Source: Candidatus Methylomirabilota bacterium
GTDB taxonomy: Bacteria; Methylomirabilota; Methylomirabilia; Rokubacteriales; CSP1-6
NCBI GenBank assembly: GCA_035936835.1
Contig: DASYVT010000123.1
Coordinates: 1 to 63,387, forward strand
Direction of reading: 5' to 3'
DNA: 63,387 nucleotides
Positions 9,294-17,203 of the stretch are shown piece by piece. Position numbers and translations under genes: made by a program. The first letter of the stretch is position 1. Every line of letters starts with the position of its first letter. The notes under the pieces were generated by a model. That model did not search any database, had not been told where the DNA came from, and worked only from the letters and a program-made list of their open reading frames with translations.

Positions 9294-9335
9294 AAGTCGA
9301 CTTAAGTAATACTAAATCGCCCGGAGGGCTGTCAA
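9294..9335 (-). promoter_or_regulatory. Putative promoter and palindrome upstream of hcrC
   Basis: On the minus strand a perfect -35 TTGACA (9330-9335) is followed after 18 nt by TATTAC (9306-9311). Immediately downstream is the 10-bp palindrome AAGTCGACTT (9294-9303), at or near the expected transcription start, a plausible operator position. The -10 is weak, so the exact promoter is uncertain. A link to the XRE-cupin regulator is inferred from position only. Confidence 0.5.
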
Positions 9336-9359
9336 GCGGCTTTACGCCACCCCCCACTC

Positions 9360-9384
9360 CCCTCTCCCCCACCGGGGGAGAGGG
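9360..9384. repeat. GC-rich hairpin repeat
   Basis: A perfect 11-bp inverted repeat, CCCTCTCCCCC and GGGGGAGAGGG, separated by ACC, then GCCAGGGTGAGGGG. Sequences of this form occur as dispersed repeats in many GC-rich genomes (general knowledge, not checked here). It marks the boundary between the hcr operon and the restriction-system remnant and could also act as a transcription terminator. Confidence 0.65.
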
Positions 9385-9405
9385 CCAGGGTGAGGGGCCG
9401 AGGCC

Positions 9406-10638
9406 CTACACCTTCCTCCCCGTCAATGCCCGAAGCGCCGCCAAAGCTTCCGCCACCTCCCGCCCCTTGGCCTTGATGATGTCCAGCAGCTCCTCGGGCG
9501 TCCGCGTGTCCTCATCGCGCTTGGCGTGCGGGTTGACCGCCTTGAGGTCGTAGCCTCGCGCGTCGATCTCCTTCCGTTCCACCGTCCACGAGTACTCACT
9601 GTCGCCCCGCGCGGGTAAGAGCCGGAAGAACTCCTCGAAGTGGGCGAGCGTCAGCGGGCTCTTCTTCCCCATCTTGATGTCGGAGAGGTCGTAGTACCAG
9701 ATGCGCTCGGTGGGCTTGCCCCGGGTGAAGAAGAGCAGGTTCGTCTTCACACCCGCGCCCGCATTCACGAAGGCGCCGGAGGGCAGGCTGACGATGCACC
9801 AGAGGTCGCACTCGTCGAGCAGCTTCCGCTTGGTCTGGGCGAAGGCCGTCTCGTTGGTGCGGAACAGCACGCCTTCATCCAGCACGATGCCGCAGCGCCC
9901 GCCCGGCTTGAGGCTAAGGTCCCCACTGAACGCCCGACGCACCAGCGCCGCCGGCAGGGCCTTGGCGGCTTCGAGCTGAGCCTTGGCCGTTGCCCGCGCC
10001 CGCTCCACCGCCGCCATCTGTACTCCGACGATGTTCGCTATACGCCGCTGCTCGTCTAAGAGCGGGAGCGGGATTTCGGGAGATTCCAGAAATCCGGACC
10101 GAATGCTATGAACGGTGGCGCCTTTCTTGACGCCATCACTGAGGATCACGGACTCATAGGCTTTCAGCACCCGGTACAAGAACCACACGTCAACCTTGGC
10201 AGGATCAGCCTCAATCGACTTGATGTCCCGATTGAACGCCACGCGGACCGAGGCCACAGCAATGAGAGCCGTCTGAGCCAGAATTCCGGATCTTACGACG
10301 GCAAGGATGCTCCAGGGCTAAGCGAGATTCGTGGCGCTGTCTCGTACTGCTTCTTCCGAAATGTGATCCTGGGCATCTTCGGTCGTGGTCGAGCGCATGT
10401 CGTTCGGAGACACCCAAGGGATGTTGCCCGCCCAGAAGGAAGGGTTGTCCTTGCTTGGCGTACCGCCATGAGTGACTCGGTAGAATCTATCAAGCCGCAC
10501 CCAACGCCATCCTGCGGGAAGCCGATGCTTGTCGGTGCTCGCGGAGCCGGGGCTGACGATGCTCACGCGGCGAAGTACCCGCCTTTGCTCGGGGGCAGCA
10601 TGTCGGTGGGCGGGCCGGGCACGAGACGATCTGGCCAC
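9406..10638 (-). pseudogene. Chimeric type I restriction remnant: HsdS half fused to HsdM C-terminal part
   Basis: One continuous minus-strand frame begins with an HsdS target-recognition domain (HRLPAGWRWVRLDRF), is interrupted by an in-frame TAG at 10318-10320 (GCT TAG CCC, probably once AAG), and continues through the HsdS conserved region (PLPLLDEQRRIANIV, LPAALVRRAFSGDL). It then passes without a stop into the C-terminal half of an HsdM N6-adenine methyltransferase (GIVLDEGVLFRTNE, VKTNLLFFTRG). The catalytic NPPF motif and N-terminal half of HsdM are missing, so it cannot methylate DNA. It reads as a deletion product plus nonsense mutation of a former hsd locus. The upstream start (GTG at 10638 or 10566) is uncertain. 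Confidence 0.85.
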
Positions 10639-10639
10639 G

Positions 10640-11239
10640 TCACTTCAGCAGCTTCAGCTTGCGGTTGACGGCGGCCAGGTTGAAGCGCTCGGGGTCGAAG
10701 CCGCGGCCCGCCCAGGCGAACATGTCCCTGTGCTCCGGGTGGCTGCGGTCGTGCAGCACGTCGAGCAGGTTCGCGTAGCCGGGCACGCCGCCGCAGTCCT
10801 CGGGCGGACAGGCGCGCTCACCTGCGAGGCATGCCGAATGCTTGAACGGAGCCGTGGGAGCCTGGATCGCCTCCACCAGCGCCTCGTGACCCCACCCATC
10901 GCCGAGGTCGTAGACGTAGCGGAACCGTACACCTTCGGTGGGCGCGGCTGCGCGCAGTGTCAGCTTCCACTCGGGCTCTACTTTGTAGTGCGGCTCGTCC
11001 GGCTCCGGCCGGCCGTAGCGCCTGCCGCCGACTTCGAACTCATGGAGATGCACGTCGCGCCAGCCCATGGCTTTTTGAATGACCGTGTGAAGCCGCTCGA
11101 GCGTGATGGAGCCGGGCACCTGGACACGGCGCCACACCGGCGGTTCGACTTCCTCGAGCGTGATCCTGAGAACGTAGAGCGTGTCCTCGCGAGGGGCGAC
11201 GGTGAGGCGGCGTCTCGGAGTCCGTGCAGTCGGCGTCAT
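10640..11239 (-). CDS. Plasmid pRiA4b ORF-3-like family protein
   Basis: A 199-residue protein with the pRiA4b ORF-3 fold: LYVLRITLEEVEPPVWRRVQ near the N-terminus, LERLHTVIQKAMGW, YDLGDGWGHEALVE in the middle, and ERACPPEDCGGVPGYANLL toward the end. The family is common in accessory DNA and its biochemical role is unknown. The ATG at 11239 overlaps the stop of the HsdR stub (ATGA), and its stop lies 2 nt from the HsdS frame, so it sits inside the broken restriction locus as an apparently intact passenger. Confidence 0.88.
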   Translation of the reverse strand: MTPTARTPRRRLTVAPREDTLYVLRITLEEVEPPVWRRVQVPGSITLERLHTVIQKAMGWRDVHLHEFEVGGRRYGRPEPDEPHYKVEPEWKLTLRAAAPTEGVRFRYVYDLGDGWGHEALVEAIQAPTAPFKHSACLAGERACPPEDCGGVPGYANLLDVLHDRSHPEHRDMFAWAGRGFDPERFNLAAVNRKLKLLK

Positions 11240-11505
11240 GCGGCGAAGAGCCTTTCTTTAATCTGGCGCGGGAAACGCTCAGCCTTGGCTCCGATGAGCG
11301 CCACAGCCACAGGCTGGCTCGCCTGGTTCACCCGGACCCGCAGCGTGTAATCCGCGCGACCCTTTGCGCGCCGCCGGGCTTGCCCTTCAACCACCGCCAC
11401 TGCCCCCGCCGTCTCCTCGCTTCGGATAAGGTCTTCCGTCCACCCACAGGCGTGGAGCGCCGGATCGATCAGCTTGGCCCGTGTGTCGGACTCGCCCAGT
11501 GACAT
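11236..11505 (-). pseudogene. Truncated HsdR (type I restriction subunit) N-terminus
   Basis: 89 codons matching the start of HsdR proteins (DTRAKLIDPALHACGWTEDL, RRRAKGRADYTLRVRVN, QPVAVALIGAKAE). The frame leaves the family at about residue 77 and stops. The nuclease core residues are only partly present and the helicase motor is absent, so this is a stub of a gene normally around 800-1000 codons. It is the 5'-most piece of the same restriction remnant and is still coupled by ATGA overlap to the pRiA4b-like gene. Confidence 0.82.
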
Positions 11506-11611
11506 GCCGGCCCATTATAAGGGGAAGCGATTGCTACAAATGCGTGACGGGAGGGCACGCGGCGCATCCCAGTTCTGCTTGCCAGGGCCACCCGTGCCGC
11601 ATACTCCGCTC

Positions 11612-12094
11612 ATGGGAACGAGTGCGGACACGGATCAGGGCGGAGGACGTCCACCGTATCGGCTGATCGGGCTCGGCACGATGACCCTGGGTCTCTTCAT
11701 CATCCTGATCTCGGCGAACGTGATTCCCGTCGCCGACTCGCGCTTCTCCGCGCCGCGATGGATTGCCGGCTGCGCGGGCCTCAGCTTCCTGCTGGCAGGC
11801 GCCGCGGTCGCGCTGGCCCGTCCCGGCGCCACACCGAACAGTATCGCGGCCAATCCCTATCTCGGGGGCGCCGCCGCCCTGGTGCTCGTCCTCATCCTCA
11901 ACTGGATCGCGTTCGGGGCGGGCCCACGGCACTTCAGCGGCGGCGTCGCGATCCCCTTCGTATCCTGGTCGGGTCCATCGAGCGACTGGACCGGCCGCGC
12001 GGCCTTCGGCATCTGCGCCGCGATCATGGATTTCATCGTCGTCTGGCTCCTCATCCGCGGCGTGCGCGGCGCCTTCCACCGGCGCGAGCGCTGA
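11612..12094 (+). CDS. Small integral membrane protein, unknown function
   Basis: A 160-residue protein with about four hydrophobic segments (for example LIGLGTMTLGLFIILISANV, then WIAGCAGLSFLLAGAAVALA, then GGAAALVLVLILNWIAFGAG, and IMDFIVVWLLI near the C-terminus), ending in a basic cytoplasmic tail. I chose the ATG at 11612 because upstream codons in this frame lack membrane-protein character. It stands alone between the restriction remnant and the CoA-transferase cluster. I do not recognise a family. Confidence 0.6.
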   Translation: MGTSADTDQGGGRPPYRLIGLGTMTLGLFIILISANVIPVADSRFSAPRWIAGCAGLSFLLAGAAVALARPGATPNSIAANPYLGGAAALVLVLILNWIAFGAGPRHFSGGVAIPFVSWSGPSSDWTGRAAFGICAAIMDFIVVWLLIRGVRGAFHRRER

Positions 12095-12168
12095 CGCCCG
12101 GGATCCCGCGCCGGTCAGTCGAACCGGTCGAACGCCTGCCGCACGGGACCCTGGGGTAGTATGGCCGG

Positions 12169-13089
12169 GTGCCCCAAGACAAGGTCGTCCCAATGCGCGA
12201 GGCGGTGGCGCGCTTCGTGCCCGACGGCGCCTCGGTCTGCATGGGCACGGCGCTGGAGGCGCTCATCCCCTTCGCCGCCGGCCATGAGCTGATCCGCCAG
12301 CGCCGGCGGGATCTGACACTGATCGGCCCGATCTCGGACATCCTCTTCGACCAGCTGATCGCCGCGGGCTGCGTCGCCCGCATCCAGGCCGCCTGGGTGG
12401 GCAACGTCTCGGCCGGGCTCGGCCACAACTACCGCCGCGCGGTGGAGCACGGCGTCCCCCACCCCGTCGCCGTCGAGGACCACTCCAATCTCAGTATCGC
12501 CCTGGCGCTCCAGGCAGGCGCGATGGGCGCGCCCTACATCCCGACCCGCTCACTTCTGGGCACGGGGCTCCTCGACTCCAACCCGTCCTTTAAAGAAGCC
12601 CGCGACCCGTTCTCAGGCGATCCCGTGGTCCTGATCCCGGCGCTCAGGCCGGACGTGGCCATCCTCCACGTCCAGCGCTCGGACGCGGAGGGCCACGCGC
12701 ACTGCTGGGGCACTCTCGGCGTTACGCGGCAGGCGGCGATGGCCGCCCGAAGGGTCATCATCGTGGCCGAGGAGATCTGGCCGCGCGAGCGCATCCTCTC
12801 CGACCCCGGCCTCGTGCTGGCGCCCGCTCTCAAGGTCGCGGCCGTGGTCCACGAGCCCTTTGGCGCCTATCCCTCGCCGGTCCAGGGCTACTACGGGCGC
12901 GGGCACGACTTCTACCACCGCTACCACGAGGAAACGCGGACGGTGGAAGGCACGCGGGCCTGGCTCGACCATTGGATCTTCGATGCCGGCGATTGGAAGG
13001 GCTTTCTCTCAACGCTGGGTCCCGAGGCCCGCGAAGCCGTGCGGGTCAAAACGCCGCGCCTCTCTGAACCTCTCGACTTCGGAGCCTGA
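12169..13089 (+). CDS. CoA-transferase subunit A (glutaconate CoA-transferase-like)
   Basis: A 306-residue family I CoA-transferase alpha subunit resembling GctA: an N-terminal glycine-rich region (VPDGASVCMGTALEALIPFA), central RPDVAILHVQRSDAEGHAH, and the late FGAYPSPVQGYY segment. With the beta subunit at 14294 it would move CoA between a carboxylic acid and an acyl-CoA. The GTG at 12169 is the first plausible start; an in-frame ATG at 12193 is an alternative. An enolase-superfamily gene is inserted between the two subunits, suggesting a shared pathway. Confidence 0.82.
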   Translation: MPQDKVVPMREAVARFVPDGASVCMGTALEALIPFAAGHELIRQRRRDLTLIGPISDILFDQLIAAGCVARIQAAWVGNVSAGLGHNYRRAVEHGVPHPVAVEDHSNLSIALALQAGAMGAPYIPTRSLLGTGLLDSNPSFKEARDPFSGDPVVLIPALRPDVAILHVQRSDAEGHAHCWGTLGVTRQAAMAARRVIIVAEEIWPRERILSDPGLVLAPALKVAAVVHEPFGAYPSPVQGYYGRGHDFYHRYHEETRTVEGTRAWLDHWIFDAGDWKGFLSTLGPEAREAVRVKTPRLSEPLDFGA

Positions 13090-13093
13090 GCCC

Positions 13094-13119
13094 ATGAAGA
13101 TCATAGCCCCATGAAGATC
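13094..13119 (+). repeat. Duplicated start region before the enolase-superfamily gene
   Basis: ATGAAGATCA occurs twice, 17 nt apart (13094 and 13111). The first copy opens a six-codon frame (MKIIAP) whose TGA overlaps the second ATG as ATGA. A small tandem duplication of the start site is likely; the mini-frame could couple translation from the preceding gene. Confidence 0.6.
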
Positions 13120-14238
13120 ACATCTATCGAGGCGATCTGTCTCGCCATCCCGATGAAACCGCTCGACCCGCCGTCGCCCTGGACCGCGGCCACGCGCAAG
13201 CAGATCGTCGTGCGCGTCAGGACCGACGCGGGACTCACGGGCGTGGGCGAGGCCTTCGCCTACGGCGCGCCGCTCGCGGTCTGCAACGTGATCGAGGAGA
13301 GCCTGGCGCCGCTGCTGATCGGCCAGGACCCGCTCAGGATCGAGTATCTGGCGGACCTCATGCACCGCGGCACCATGATCTACGGCCGGCGGGGGCTGGC
13401 GATGTTCGCCATCAGCGGCGTGGACATCGCGCTGTGGGATCTTCTCGGCAAGGCGCTGAACGCCCCCGTCCATGCACTCCTGGGAGGCGCGACACGTCCC
13501 ACGCTACCCGTGTACGCGAGCCTCATGCGCTACGACTCGCCCAAGGACGTGGCGGGCGCCTGCAAGGGCTTCGTCGCCCAGGGCTTCACGATGCTGAAGC
13601 TCCACCAGACCGACGTGGCCTCGGTCCGCGCGGCGCGTGAGGCCGTGGGGCCGAACGTGGAGCTGATGCTCGACGTGAATTGCCCCTGGACTCCCGCCGA
13701 GGCCATCGGTATGGCGCGGGCGCTCGCGCCCTACCGGCTCTTCTGGTTCGAGGAGCCGGTGTGGCCTCCCGAGGACTACACGGGGCTCGCTGAGGTAGCG
13801 CGGGCCACCGACACGCCCATCGCGCTGGGCGAGAACGAGTCCACGCTCTACGGCTTCCGCGAGATCATCGAGCGCCGCGCGGGCGACATCCTCCAGCCCA
13901 GCATCACCAAGGTCGGCGGCATCACGGAGTTCAAGAAGATCGCAGCGCTCGCCCAGGCGGCCAACCTGCCCATCGCGCCGCACTCCTTCTATTTCGGCCC
14001 GGGGCTGGCGGCCACGCTCCATGTGGCGGCGACCTTGGGTAGCGCGATGCCCGTGGAGTTCCCGACGGGCGAGCACGAGACGTCTTTTCTCGCGCGCCCT
14101 ATCCAGGCGCACGACGGCCACGTCGAAGTACCTATGGGTCCCGGGCTCGGCGTCGAGATCAACGAAGAGGCCATTCGCCGCCATCCCTACGCCGCCTCGG
14201 GCGCCAAGCCTTTCGTGCTCCATGGCACTTCGAGCTGA
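13111..14238 (+). CDS. Mandelate racemase/muconate lactonizing enzyme family protein
   Basis: A 375-residue enolase-superfamily enzyme. The catalytic barrel shows a KxH pair (K163, H165 in LKLHQT), metal ligands D188 (MLDVN), E214 (FEEPV) and E241 (GENE), and H291 (APHSFYF). This is the acid-base set of the mandelate-racemase branch, which includes several sugar-acid dehydratases, rather than muconate cycloisomerases. The substrate is not evident. Its place between two CoA-transferase subunits and before an MFS transporter suggests uptake and dehydration or isomerisation of a hydroxy acid followed by CoA activation. Confidence 0.88.
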   Translation: MKITSIEAICLAIPMKPLDPPSPWTAATRKQIVVRVRTDAGLTGVGEAFAYGAPLAVCNVIEESLAPLLIGQDPLRIEYLADLMHRGTMIYGRRGLAMFAISGVDIALWDLLGKALNAPVHALLGGATRPTLPVYASLMRYDSPKDVAGACKGFVAQGFTMLKLHQTDVASVRAAREAVGPNVELMLDVNCPWTPAEAIGMARALAPYRLFWFEEPVWPPEDYTGLAEVARATDTPIALGENESTLYGFREIIERRAGDILQPSITKVGGITEFKKIAALAQAANLPIAPHSFYFGPGLAATLHVAATLGSAMPVEFPTGEHETSFLARPIQAHDGHVEVPMGPGLGVEINEEAIRRHPYAASGAKPFVLHGTSS

Positions 14239-14293
14239 ACGTCGGCCGGGGCCAAAGGCCCAGGTCGATGTGAGGCGAGGGCTGAGATAACCC

Positions 14294-15055
14294 ATGCCGG
14301 AGTACACCGATCGCGAGCTGATGGTCATCGCCGCGGGGCGCGAGATCCGCGACGGCGACCTGGCCTTCGTCGGCATGCGGCTGCCTCTCCTGGCCTTCGC
14401 CTTTGCCAAGCGCACGCACGCCCCCGGCGCGATTGGCCTCTTCGAGAACGGCATCGTGCGCGACCAGCCGGCGCCGGAGACCCTCATGACCATGAGCGAC
14501 ACGCCGAATATCCCGGGCGCGCTCTGGTCCACAGGCACGCTCGAGATCATGTCGCTCCTCCAGCAGGGGCTGGTGGATCTTGGCTTCATCGGCGGCGCCG
14601 AGATCGATAAGCACGGCAACCTCAACACCAACTACGTCGGCGACTGGCGCATGCCGAAAGTCCGGCTGCCCGGCAGCGGCGGCGGCGCGGACATCGCGAG
14701 CCTGGCTAAGCGCTTCGTGGTCATCATGCCGCAGGAGAAGCACCGCTTCAAAGAGCGCGTGGACTTCATCACCTCGCCGGGCTTTGGCGACGGCGCCGGC
14801 TGGCGCGAGCGCGTGGGGCTGCCGGGCGGCGGTCCGGCCGCGGTCATCACGACGCTCGGCGTCTATCGCTTCGACCCCAAGACCCGCGAGATGGTCCTCG
14901 CCTCCTGGCACCGGGGGCAGAGCGCCGAGTCGGTGCGAGCCGCGACAGGCTGGGATCTGCGCGTGGCGGACGGCTGCCGCCAAACGGCGATACCGACGGC
15001 AGCGGAGCTCGAGATCGTGCGCGCCTGCGACCCCGCGGGCTTCTGGACCCGCTAG
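14294..15055 (+). CDS. CoA-transferase subunit B (glutaconate CoA-transferase-like)
   Basis: A 253-residue family I CoA-transferase beta subunit. The FENG motif (about residue 50) holds the probable catalytic Glu, and GFIGGAEIDKHGNLN and LPGSGGGADIASLAKR match GctB-type subunits. It pairs with the alpha subunit at 12169. Its TAG is followed 3 nt later by the GTG of the MFS gene, so the cluster is probably one transcription unit. Confidence 0.84.
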   Translation: MPEYTDRELMVIAAGREIRDGDLAFVGMRLPLLAFAFAKRTHAPGAIGLFENGIVRDQPAPETLMTMSDTPNIPGALWSTGTLEIMSLLQQGLVDLGFIGGAEIDKHGNLNTNYVGDWRMPKVRLPGSGGGADIASLAKRFVVIMPQEKHRFKERVDFITSPGFGDGAGWRERVGLPGGGPAAVITTLGVYRFDPKTREMVLASWHRGQSAESVRAATGWDLRVADGCRQTAIPTAAELEIVRACDPAGFWTR

Positions 15056-15058
15056 CGC

Positions 15059-16342
15059 GTGGAGCAGTCGCCCGCCCGTCTCCGCTGGATCATGTGGGGC
15101 ATCCCCGCTTTCGTCTTCTTCTTCGCGTTCCTGCACCGCGTCGCCCCCGGCGTCATCGTCAAGGAGATCATGCAGGCCTTCGGCGCGACCGGCGAGATCG
15201 TCGGGCTCCTCTCCGCGATGTACTTCTACTCGTACGCGGCCTTCATGATCCCGGCCGGTGTCCTCATCGACGGCTTCGGTGTCCGCCGCGTGGTCGCCGC
15301 AGGCAGCGCCGTCATGGCGCTGGGCTCTCTCGCGATGGGGCTCGCCGCCTCGCAGGGCGCGCTCATGACCGGGCGCTTCCTCGTCGGCGCGGGCGCGACG
15401 GTCACCTTCATTGGGTGCCTCAAGATCGCGGCCGACTGGTTCCCGCCCTCCCACTTCGGCACGCTCTCGGCCGTGACGGCGACGGTCGGCATTCTCGGAG
15501 CGCTCGGGGGTACGCTGCCGCTGGCGGCGCTGGTCGCCCTCGCGGGCTGGCGCGGTGCGTTCACGGTGATCGCCGCGCTGACGCTCGCCGGCGGCGCCGC
15601 GTGCTTCCTTTTCGTCCGTGATCATCCGCCGGGCGCCTCAGCCGCGACGGCGGCGGCGCCGAGCCTCGGCCACGTGCTCCGCGGCGTCGCGAAGGTGCTC
15701 GCCAACCGGCACACCTGGCCACCCTTCCTCGCCTTCTTCTTCTTCTACGCCGCGATCGGCAACCTCATGCTCTGGGCCGTGCCGTTCCTCCACGACATCT
15801 ACGGACTGACGACGACCAAGGCCGCGGGGTACGCCTCCCTCGTGGCGTTCGCCCTGCTCTTCTCGGCGCCGCTCACCGGCTACCTCTCCGACCGGGTCCT
15901 ACGCCGGCGCAAGCTCCCCTATACCGTGCTCTCCGGGTGCTTCTTCGTCTTTTGGGCGGCGCTGGCGCTGACCGCGGGGACGCTGCCTCTCTGGGGTGTG
16001 GCCGCGCTCCTCTTCGGCATGGGCGCGGTCGGCGGCGCGTTCGTGCTGACCTGGCCGATCGCCCGCGAGGTCAACCTGCCGCAGCTCGCGGGAACTGCCG
16101 TGGCCGTCTCGAACATGGGCGGCTTCGTCGGCGCCGCGCTGACCCAGAAATACGTCGGCCGCGTGCTCGACGCCGGCTGGACCGGCGCGATGGTCGAGGG
16201 CGCGCGCGTCTACCCCGCGGCGGCCTACGCGGGCGCCTTCAAGCTCTGCGCCGTCTTCGTCCTGATCGCGGCGGGGCTGAGCCTGCTCCTGCGCGAGACC
16301 CGTGGGCGCAACATCTATCACGAGCTCTACCCGGGAAACTAG
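15059..16342 (+). CDS. MFS transporter
   Basis: A 427-residue major facilitator with about 12 hydrophobic segments. The conserved loop between helices 2 and 3 reads GVLIDGFGVRRV, and the corresponding half-repeat loop is TGYLSDRVLRRRKLP. The GTG at 15059 lies 3 nt behind the CoA-transferase beta subunit, so uptake of the substrate processed by the preceding three enzymes is likely. Direction and substrate cannot be determined. Confidence 0.86.
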   Translation: MEQSPARLRWIMWGIPAFVFFFAFLHRVAPGVIVKEIMQAFGATGEIVGLLSAMYFYSYAAFMIPAGVLIDGFGVRRVVAAGSAVMALGSLAMGLAASQGALMTGRFLVGAGATVTFIGCLKIAADWFPPSHFGTLSAVTATVGILGALGGTLPLAALVALAGWRGAFTVIAALTLAGGAACFLFVRDHPPGASAATAAAPSLGHVLRGVAKVLANRHTWPPFLAFFFFYAAIGNLMLWAVPFLHDIYGLTTTKAAGYASLVAFALLFSAPLTGYLSDRVLRRRKLPYTVLSGCFFVFWAALALTAGTLPLWGVAALLFGMGAVGGAFVLTWPIAREVNLPQLAGTAVAVSNMGGFVGAALTQKYVGRVLDAGWTGAMVEGARVYPAAAYAGAFKLCAVFVLIAAGLSLLLRETRGRNIYHELYPGN

Positions 16343-16348
16343 CCTCCG

Positions 16349-16475
16349 GCAGGCGGCCGAGAAGGGTCCAGCTGCGAGGCGGCGCGCGAAGGCCGCACGG
16401 GAGGCGTAGTCTCTCTACGTTGAGCGTGCGGCCGAGGGCGCCAACGAAGCAGATGGGCCCTTATCGGCCGCCTGC
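16349..16475. repeat. Nested inverted-repeat element between convergent genes
   Basis: Outer arms 16349-16370 and 16454-16475 are 22 bp with two mismatches. Nested inside are GGCCGCAC (16391-16398) with GTGCGGCC (16426-16433), and CGTAG/CTACG (16405-16409, 16415-16419) around the loop TCTCT. The element fills the space between the MFS stop and the crotonase stop. It could be a bidirectional terminator or a dispersed palindromic element of REP/MITE type. Confidence 0.75.
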
Positions 16476-17203
16476 TAGGCGCGCTCGAGGAAGCCCTCGG
16501 TCATCGCGTTCACGACGGGGATGCCGTTGGACGCGATGGCGTTGATGCGCGCCTTGACCTCGGCGAGCGCGCGGAAGGGCTTCTTGAGCAGGTGCTCGGC
16601 GTAGTCCTTCACGGCCTGTTCGAGTTCCGAACCAGGCACGACGAGCGTCACGAGCCCCATGGCGTGGGCCTCGGCCGCCGAGTAGCGGTGGCAGCCCATG
16701 ATGATCTCCTTGGCCTTGGTCGGGCCGACGAAGCGGACGAAGCGCGTCGTCGAAGCCACGCCGAGCGGCACGCCTAGGTCCACCTCGGGAATCCAGAACT
16801 GCGCCTCGGCCGCGGCGAAACGGAAGTCGCAGGCCAGCAGCAGGCCCCAGCCGCCGCCGACCGCGTGGCCGTTGACCATCGCGATCGTCGCCTGCTCAAG
16901 GGTCTCGAGCGCTCCCGTGGCCCGCTCGAAAAGCCTGCGGAACTGGCTCTTGTTCTCCTTGAAGAGGCGCCGGCGCTCCTCGTCCGTCTTGGCGCGGGCG
17001 TGTGGCGCGTCCGCCCCGGCCGAAAAAACTGGCGGCGCGCCCGTCAGGATGACGACGCGCGTGCCCGCGTCGTCCCGCAATTCGGCGAGCGCCGCCCCGA
17101 GGTCGGTCAGCATGGCGTCGCTCAGCGAGTTGCGTCGCTCGGGACGGTTGAGCGTGAGCGTGGCCACAGCCCCGTCCCGCATCAACGTGACGTGGCCGCT
17201 CAC
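16475..17203 (-). CDS. Enoyl-CoA hydratase/isomerase (crotonase) family protein
   Basis: A 242-residue crotonase with oxyanion-hole segments FSAGADAPHA and NGHAVGGGWGLLLACD. In classical enoyl-CoA hydratase two Glu residues act; here the first position, in GGGWGLLL, is Gly, while the second (WIPEVDLG) is kept. It may therefore be an isomerase or another crotonase activity rather than a hydratase. The GTG at 17203 overlaps the stop of the truncated IorA-like gene (GTGA), so the two are co-translated. Confidence 0.85.
   Translation of the reverse strand: MSGHVTLMRDGAVATLTLNRPERRNSLSDAMLTDLGAALAELRDDAGTRVVILTGAPPVFSAGADAPHARAKTDEERRRLFKENKSQFRRLFERATGALETLEQATIAMVNGHAVGGGWGLLLACDFRFAAAEAQFWIPEVDLGVPLGVASTTRFVRFVGPTKAKEIIMGCHRYSAAEAHAMGLVTLVVPGSELEQAVKDYAEHLLKKPFRALAEVKARINAIASNGIPVVNAMTEGFLERA

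Noticed and set aside
9360-9384. Insertion-sequence end
   Set aside because: There is no transposase or second inverted end nearby; a hairpin repeat explains it better.
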